From Deltaproteobacteria bacterium (lineage in GTDB: Bacteria; Desulfobacterota; SM23-61), in the NCBI GenBank assembly GCA_016875165.1, contig VGSF01000021.1, positions 1-58,842 on the forward strand: DNA of 58,842 bases, given 5' to 3'. The notes below the pieces were generated by a model. The model worked only from the letters and a program-made list of their open reading frames with translations. It was not told the origin of the DNA and searched no databases. Made by a program: the position numbers and the translations under genes. Every line of letters starts with the position of its first letter. Positions within the stretch are counted from its first letter, which is position 1. Shown here piece by piece: positions 54,561 to 58,842 of this stretch.

Positions 54561-55754
54561 ATGAAGATCACCAACGTGGAAAGCTTCATCGTGGATGCGG
54601 GTTGGCGGCCTTGGATTTTCGTCAAGGTCGAGACGGATGAGGGAATTACCGGCTATGGTGAATGCAGTGTTGCCCGGGGACCCTTTGCCGTGGCGGGCGC
54701 CATCGAGGACCTGAAACCCCTGCTCATGGGCACAGATCCAAGAGCTTACGAGATGAGATTCTGGGACATGTCCCGCCATGCGATTTCCGAGCCGCTGGGA
54801 ATCCGGGCCAAGGCCATTGCCGGTGTCGAGCTCGCGCTCCTGGATATCAAGGCCAAGGCTTTGGGCCTATCGGTAGTGGATTTGTTCGGGGGGCCAACGC
54901 GGGACAAAGTAAGATTATACTGGTCTCACTGCGGCACGACGAGGGCGCTGTATCCTGAAATGGGAACTCCGCCCATAAGGACCATGGACGATATTGCGGC
55001 CCTTGGGAAGGAAGTGGTCCGCAGGGGCTATACCGCTCTCAAGACCAACATTGTCTTCCCGGGAGACCCTGCCCGCGTGCATTTCGACGGCTTTGGTGGA
55101 GGCCTGGGCCGGGCTGAATCCACGGATCAGGTGACGTCCAACAGCATGCTTAGGCATATTGAAACCCTGATAGGTACATTCCGGGAGGCAGTGGGACCGG
55201 AGGTGGACATCTGCCTCGACCTGAACTTCAACTTCAAACCTGAGAGTTGCATGCGTATCGCCAAGATACTGGAGCCCTATAACCTGCTCTGGCTGGAAAT
55301 AGACATGTACAACCCCGAAGCCCTCCGGCAGATAAAGGACTCGACGAGCACGAAGATATGCACCGGCGAGAACCAGATCTACATGCAGGACTATCTTCCC
55401 TATTTCCAGGCGCGGTGCGCCGATGTTTTTATGGTGGATGTTGCCTGGATAGGTTTTAGTCAGTCAAAGAAAGTCGGCGACCTCGCCCAGATCTTTGAGT
55501 TCAACATCGCGCCCCATAACTATTACAGCCATCTATCCACGTTCATCAGCGCCAGCCTCTGTGCCGTGCTGCCCAATGTCCGGATCATGGAGATTGATGT
55601 CGATGACGTTCCGCTGAGAGAGGAACTCGTGACCCACCTGCCCGAGATTAAGGATGGTTACATGAAGATCCCAACGGGCCCGGGCTGGGGAACGGAGCTT
55701 AAGGAAGAAGTAGCCCGGAAACATCCCTGGCACAAGCCGAAAGCCCGCTGGTAG
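54561..55754 (+). CDS. Enolase-superfamily enzyme (mandelate racemase/dehydratase type)
   Basis: 397 residues, ATG with gggagg upstream. The N-terminal capping domain begins MKITNVESFIVDAGWRPWIFVKVETDEGITG. In the barrel, likely metal ligands are Asp in DICLDLNFNF, Glu in LWLEIDMY and Glu in CTGENQIYMQD. His in IAPHNYYSHL is a candidate base. The first-base motif reads YTALKTN. These enzymes abstract the proton next to a carboxylate, as in sugar-acid dehydratases such as galactonate dehydratase. The substrate is not readable. It follows the Ldh-family gene by 166 bp. Confidence 0.88.
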   Translation: MKITNVESFIVDAGWRPWIFVKVETDEGITGYGECSVARGPFAVAGAIEDLKPLLMGTDPRAYEMRFWDMSRHAISEPLGIRAKAIAGVELALLDIKAKALGLSVVDLFGGPTRDKVRLYWSHCGTTRALYPEMGTPPIRTMDDIAALGKEVVRRGYTALKTNIVFPGDPARVHFDGFGGGLGRAESTDQVTSNSMLRHIETLIGTFREAVGPEVDICLDLNFNFKPESCMRIAKILEPYNLLWLEIDMYNPEALRQIKDSTSTKICTGENQIYMQDYLPYFQARCADVFMVDVAWIGFSQSKKVGDLAQIFEFNIAPHNYYSHLSTFISASLCAVLPNVRIMEIDVDDVPLREELVTHLPEIKDGYMKIPTGPGWGTELKEEVARKHPWHKPKARW

Positions 55755-55844
55755 GATTGGGATTTGCCAGATTCGCCCCCTCACTCGGCTGACGCCCGGT
55801 CATACCTCTCATCTGCGGAGGCAGAAACTTTGAATAAATAGAAA

Positions 55845-55915
55845 AGGAAGCGCCTAACAAGTTATCCCAGCGGACGCGCGTGAACGCGCGCCGCTGATCT
55901 TGGTCCTTAAGTGGC
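55845..55915 (+). repeat. attC-like hairpin (degenerate)
   Basis: GCCTAACAAG is followed by cagcggacgcgcg-tgaa-cgcgcgccgctg, resembling the R'', L'' and paired arms of an integron attC site. The right-hand R' box (GTTRRRY) that should follow is not present. No integrase is seen. It may be a decayed cassette site. Confidence 0.3.
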
Positions 55916-55936
55916 GCAAAACATTAAGATATATTC

Positions 55937-56440
55937 ATGACTGAAGAATCCAAAATAATAGAGAATATGCGTATACGAGAAGCCACCGATGGCGATATTC
56001 CCCTCTTGGCGATTCATCACCGAAAAATGTTTGAAGAAATATGGGAGAGAAGAGGCGAAGATATCGACAGTTCAAGATTTGCAGAAATTGAGAAAGCATA
56101 TATTCAAAAATTGCAGCTTCAATTGCAGGACGGCTCTTGCAAAGCATGGGTGATTGAAGATGAGCATCGCATAATTGCGAGTGGAGCTATCTCAATCTTA
56201 AGTTTTGTCCCCACTCCACAGGACTTGTCCAGTAAGGTCGGTTACCTGCACAGCATGTATACAGAGAAAGATCAAAGAAACAACCATTGCGCGAATCGAA
56301 TAATCAAACAAGCCCTTCACTTTTGCAAGGCAAAGGGGATCAAGCGGATTATTCTGAATGCAAGTGAATCGGGAAGGCCGATTTATGAGAAAATCGGTTT
56401 CAGGTCAGCACCAGAGACAATGAGATTACTTATAGAATGA
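55937..56440 (+). CDS. GNAT family N-acetyltransferase
   Basis: 167 residues; an alternative ATG at 55967 gives MRIREATDGDIPLL, the usual family opening. The acetyl-CoA site is seen as VGYLHSMYTEKDQRNNHCAN, with R-x-x-x-C/A in place of the Q/RxxGxG/A consensus, and IKRIILNASESGRPIYEKIGF is the closing motif. It would acetylate an amine on a small molecule or protein. The degenerate pyrophosphate loop (RNNHCA) is notable. The attC-like sequence just upstream raises the chance of a mobile-cassette origin. Confidence 0.85.
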   Translation: MTEESKIIENMRIREATDGDIPLLAIHHRKMFEEIWERRGEDIDSSRFAEIEKAYIQKLQLQLQDGSCKAWVIEDEHRIIASGAISILSFVPTPQDLSSKVGYLHSMYTEKDQRNNHCANRIIKQALHFCKAKGIKRIILNASESGRPIYEKIGFRSAPETMRLLIE

Positions 56441-56493
56441 TTTGGAAAATGCCAAATAGTCAAGCCTGGCCCCCCACATTCAGAGAAAAAGAA

Positions 56494-56560
56494 ACCTCCT
56501 GTAAAAAGATAGAGTAGGGTTACCCAACCCCAATTCATCCCAAACAGGAGGTATCTTATG
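56494..56560 (+). promoter_or_regulatory. Structured leader that can hide a Shine-Dalgarno sequence
   Basis: acctcctgt (56494-56502) is the exact complement of acaggaggt (56544-56552), which is the ribosome site of an ATG at 56558. Between them gggtt (56517-56521) and aaccc (56526-56530) form an inner hairpin. A fold would block translation. It may belong to an insertion-sequence remnant. Confidence 0.45.
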
Positions 56561-56668
56561 GCAAAGGGGACGTTCGCGCATAAATTGCTTTATAATTCGG
56601 AACGTATTTGCAAATCAACACTTTATCTAATCCATATCTTTAGTGGAAAAAGAGGCAGCAAGAAATAA
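56558..56668 (+). CDS. Small basic peptide ORF, perhaps a transposase start
   Basis: 36 codons after a strong Shine-Dalgarno (caggagg, 6-base spacing). The sequence (AKGTFAHKLLYNSERICKST, then LYLIHIFSGKRG) is basic and unlike anything I can name. It may be the first part of a lost transposase, since the leader is unusually structured for a small gene. Confidence 0.4.
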   Translation: MAKGTFAHKLLYNSERICKSTLYLIHIFSGKRGSKK

Positions 56669-56845
56669 TGCTTCCCCCCTTTTTTTATTTAACGAAGCAT
56701 AATTCTCCTTTCTTCTTTGGTTGCTTTATTATTGATTAATTTCAAAACCGTATCCCCTGCCCTTCACGCCCTTAGTATTTAGCAAATTTGACCTTTCGTA
56801 GAAGTTGCAATAGTATGGCCCTAAAAAAAATCAAGGAGGCAGTCC
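56669..56845. other. AT-rich non-coding stretch before the cupin gene
   Basis: An AT-rich, repeat-free leader. It ends with the aaggagg that serves the cupin start. No promoter is clear enough to call. Confidence 0.3.
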
Positions 56846-57178
56846 ATGTTTTTTACATACCCTGAAGATTTCAAAGAACGGGAACTTTCACCGCGAGTAA
56901 CAACCAAGTTGGTTTGGGGAGATAAACTCATGTTGTCTTACGTCACCATCCAGCCGAATAATCCGATCCCTCCGCTCCACAGCCATCCTAATGAACAAAT
57001 GGGCATGGTATTGGAAGGGGAGGTTGGCTTAACCATCGGCAGCGAAACCCGCAAGCTGGAAAAGGGAGATGCCTTTTTGGTCCCGCCCAATGTTCCCCAC
57101 GGCCTGGCTTATCCTTCGGGAAAACCGGCAATCGTTCTTGACATTTTCAGCCCACCCCGGGAAGAATTTAAAAAATAA
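56846..57178 (+). CDS. Small cupin-domain protein
   Basis: 110 residues, ATG preceded by caaggagg. It is a single cupin barrel. The first motif is PPLHSHPNEQMGMVLEGEVGL, with H, H and a Glu-type metal site. The second is KGDAFLVPPNVPHGLAY, with His. Such proteins are isomerases, dioxygenases, lyases or sensors of small sugars and acids. With the Ldh and enolase-type genes nearby, a role in the same catabolism (for example as an epimerase or lyase) is possible. This is inference. Confidence 0.85.
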   Translation: MFFTYPEDFKERELSPRVTTKLVWGDKLMLSYVTIQPNNPIPPLHSHPNEQMGMVLEGEVGLTIGSETRKLEKGDAFLVPPNVPHGLAYPSGKPAIVLDIFSPPREEFKK

Positions 57179-57591
57179 ACTCCAAATTTCAATTGCTAAT
57201 GATATTCTCGGCAGCCTCTCGCAGTCCGTTGGGAAGGTTCGTGCTGAAATTGCCTGGCGATATCGAGAAAATTATTGTTACAAAAAAGCAAAGCACGTTC
57301 TGCACGAACGTCCCCTTTCCCGTCCCTCTAAGACAATTCACCGGCACCTGTCAAGTCAATTCAGAAAGAACGTCCCCCATGAGCGATTCGCCACCTTTGC
57401 CTACGACTGGAGGTAAGCTTCCCAGGAGTAATCAGGGTCCCGGTGAAGGTCATCGTCGTTCAGGGAGAGTTGACAGAAATGATCCAGGACGTATCCGGCA
57501 GACCCTGATAGTCAAGAAGGAAATTCTGTAATATTAGGCAGATGGAATGTCAAACCCACCCCCAAATAGCCTGGTTGTGTGCCTTAGTAAC
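57179..57591. other. Gap with no recognisable gene
   Basis: Open frames here lack ribosome sites and family resemblance. No repeat of families A, B or D is present. Confidence 0.35.
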
Positions 57592-57619
57592 TTGACAAAA
57601 TCGATCTTCTCAATAAAAT
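57592..57619 (+). promoter_or_regulatory. Sigma-70-type promoter before the Gfo/Idh/MocA gene
   Basis: TTGACA (57592-57597) and TAAAAT (57614-57619) are separated by 16 bases. The start of transcription should fall near 57627, about 48 bases before the ATG at 57675. Confidence 0.6.
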
Positions 57620-57674
57620 GAGTCTGGGAACGGTCTTTAATGGTAGAGCAAATTCAAAAACGCAGGAAGGTTCC

Positions 57675-58733
57675 ATGAGTCAGGAAGATGTCGTCGGATT
57701 GGGGTTGGTTGGGATTGGAAGCTGGTCAGGGATCATTGCTAGCGCTGTGGCAAGAAGCAAGAAGGTAAAACTGGTTACCTGTTTTTCCAGGACGCCCGAA
57801 AAAAGATCGGCCTACAGTAAGGCCTATGGCTGCGATCAGGAGAGCAGTTATGAGGACCTTCTGAAACGGAAGGATGTGGATGGTGTCCTGTTAACAACTC
57901 CGAATGCTGCTCATGCAGAACAAACCCTGCTTGCCGCCCAATCCGGGAAACACGTTTTCGTAGATAAGCCCATTGCCAATACCCTGGCCGATGGACAGAG
58001 AACGGTGGAGGCCTGTGAAAAAGCAGGGGTCGTGCTTCTGGTTGGCCATGATATGAGACGGTTATCAGGGTTCCGGAAAATGAAAGAGCTGATTGACAAT
58101 GGGGCTATTGGCAAACCGGTGATGGTCGAATCCAATTTTTCAGCCAGTATAGGTCATGAGCTCACTCCTGCCAAATGGCGATGGTATGGTGATGATTCCG
58201 GATGCCCTGCAGGAGCGCTCATGACCATGGGAGTTCATCATGCGGACACGTTGAACCACTTTTTTGGACCCATTGAAAAGGTTTACGCCTATTTCAATAA
58301 ACTCTACATTCCGGCAGAGGTGGAAGATGTCTCCATGACCATCTTCCAATTCGAATCAGGTCTATTAGGTTATCTCGGATCTTCCTATACAGTTCCTAGA
58401 ACCAATTGGGTTCAGATTTACGGCACGGAGGCCAAACTCCTTTGCACTGTCTCTCTGCCCAATGTCACGTTTGATGAATATCTGAAGGTCTGGACAGTGG
58501 TGGATCGATATACGACGTTACAGATTTCTGGCAAAGGCGGAGACAGGCCTGAAGAGATTCCTTTGCCCATTGGCGATCCTATCCTTGAAGAAATTGACGA
58601 GTTTGCAGACTGTATCCGAAAAGGAACGAAACCGGAGACAGATGGAAAGGGAGCCCTGGTCGCCTTATCTCTGATTCGTGCCTCCATCGAATCCGCTCGG
58701 ACAGGAAAGCAGGTAAGGTTAGCCGATTTATAA
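57675..58733 (+). CDS. Gfo/Idh/MocA family oxidoreductase
   Basis: 352 residues from the ATG at 57675, which has caggaagg upstream; the frame continues 19 codons further without support. The N-terminal Rossmann domain begins GLGLVGIGSWSGIIASAV and includes the family's nucleotide/substrate motif as VFVDKPIANT, with DKP in place of EKP. The C-terminal alpha/beta domain has GALMTMGVHHADTLNHFFG, with the catalytic-type His/Asp pattern. These enzymes oxidise or reduce sugars or sugar acids with NAD(P). It matches the neighbouring enolase-type and Ldh genes as part of a sugar-acid route (inference). Confidence 0.9.
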   Translation: MSQEDVVGLGLVGIGSWSGIIASAVARSKKVKLVTCFSRTPEKRSAYSKAYGCDQESSYEDLLKRKDVDGVLLTTPNAAHAEQTLLAAQSGKHVFVDKPIANTLADGQRTVEACEKAGVVLLVGHDMRRLSGFRKMKELIDNGAIGKPVMVESNFSASIGHELTPAKWRWYGDDSGCPAGALMTMGVHHADTLNHFFGPIEKVYAYFNKLYIPAEVEDVSMTIFQFESGLLGYLGSSYTVPRTNWVQIYGTEAKLLCTVSLPNVTFDEYLKVWTVVDRYTTLQISGKGGDRPEEIPLPIGDPILEEIDEFADCIRKGTKPETDGKGALVALSLIRASIESARTGKQVRLADL

Positions 58734-58842
58734 GAGTCCTTTTGGGAAAAATGCGTAAAACGCATGAAAGGAGAAGAGATGGGGAATAAAGAAATAAAAG
58801 AAAAAGGGGTCAGTCCAGGAATTTAGGAAATTGCCTCCAGTT
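58734..58842. other. Window end, no gene recognised
   Basis: atgcgtaaaacgcat is a short hairpin after the oxidoreductase stop. A frame starting at 58780 runs only 15 codons. Confidence 0.3.

Noticed and set aside
57193..57531. 112-codon plus-strand frame before the oxidoreductase
   Set aside because: It has no ribosome site, low-complexity basic content and no family resemblance, and it contradicts the clear promoter that follows.
35362..58842. CRISPR array linked to the CARF protein
   Set aside because: I saw no regularly spaced direct repeats and no cas genes.

Overview
The window reads as a chromosomal segment of an anaerobic Desulfobacterota ('Deltaproteobacteria') type organism. That placement rests on gene content and protein style: heterodimeric GlyQ/GlyS, a GlcDE fusion with GlcF, an NDP-forming acyl-CoA ligase subunit, a RodZ-like protein, and a ClpX-like ATPase paired with a DnaJ. 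It is an inference, because no rRNA is present. I saw no tRNA, rRNA or CRISPR array.

Positions 1-35.4 kb are a housekeeping backbone, mostly on the minus strand: rsmG, mnmG, ftsY, smc, glyS, glyQ, recO, a rodZ-like gene, HU, and a DnaJ/ClpX-like pair. Metabolic genes are interspersed: an AMP-forming acyl-CoA synthetase, an NDP-forming CoA ligase, an RraA-like aldolase, an aminotransferase, glycolate/lactate dehydrogenase GlcDE-GlcF, a NUDIX hydrolase, an acyl-CoA dehydrogenase and hypA. A perfect 16-bp parS lies at the 5' end of mnmG, a near-parS abuts the rsmG stop, and a third parS-like site is inside smc. The rsmG-mnmG gap holds an inverted repeat with two DnaA-box-like sites, so the segment may lie near the replication origin. 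Almost every intergenic gap here is filled by short non-coding repeats with terminal inverted repeats, in at least three MITE-like families (A about 265 bp, B about 150 bp, D about 133 bp).

Positions 35.4-48.7 kb are a defence island on the plus strand. A YhcG/DUF1016-type nuclease is followed by a sigma-54 activator whose N-terminus resembles the CARF domain of RtcR. Directly downstream is a textbook -24/-12 promoter, with repeats and a palindrome that could bind an activator. It heads a tight gene run: SNase-like protein, HsdR, HsdM, HsdS, DUF3696-type ATPase, possible PLD-like protein, and a Cys-rich unknown. I infer a ligand-sensing, sigma-54-switched Type I restriction cluster with an ATPase/effector pair. 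It is followed by a nucleotidyltransferase with a small partner and by gene fragments.

Positions 48.7-58.8 kb carry a GT39-like membrane glycosyltransferase, a B12/radical-SAM protein, a hybrid relic ending in a RAYT-like tail, and a cyclase relic. A sugar-acid type metabolic set follows: Ldh-family dehydrogenase, enolase-superfamily enzyme, GNAT, cupin and Gfo/Idh/MocA oxidoreductase. The repeat families are nearly absent from this part.
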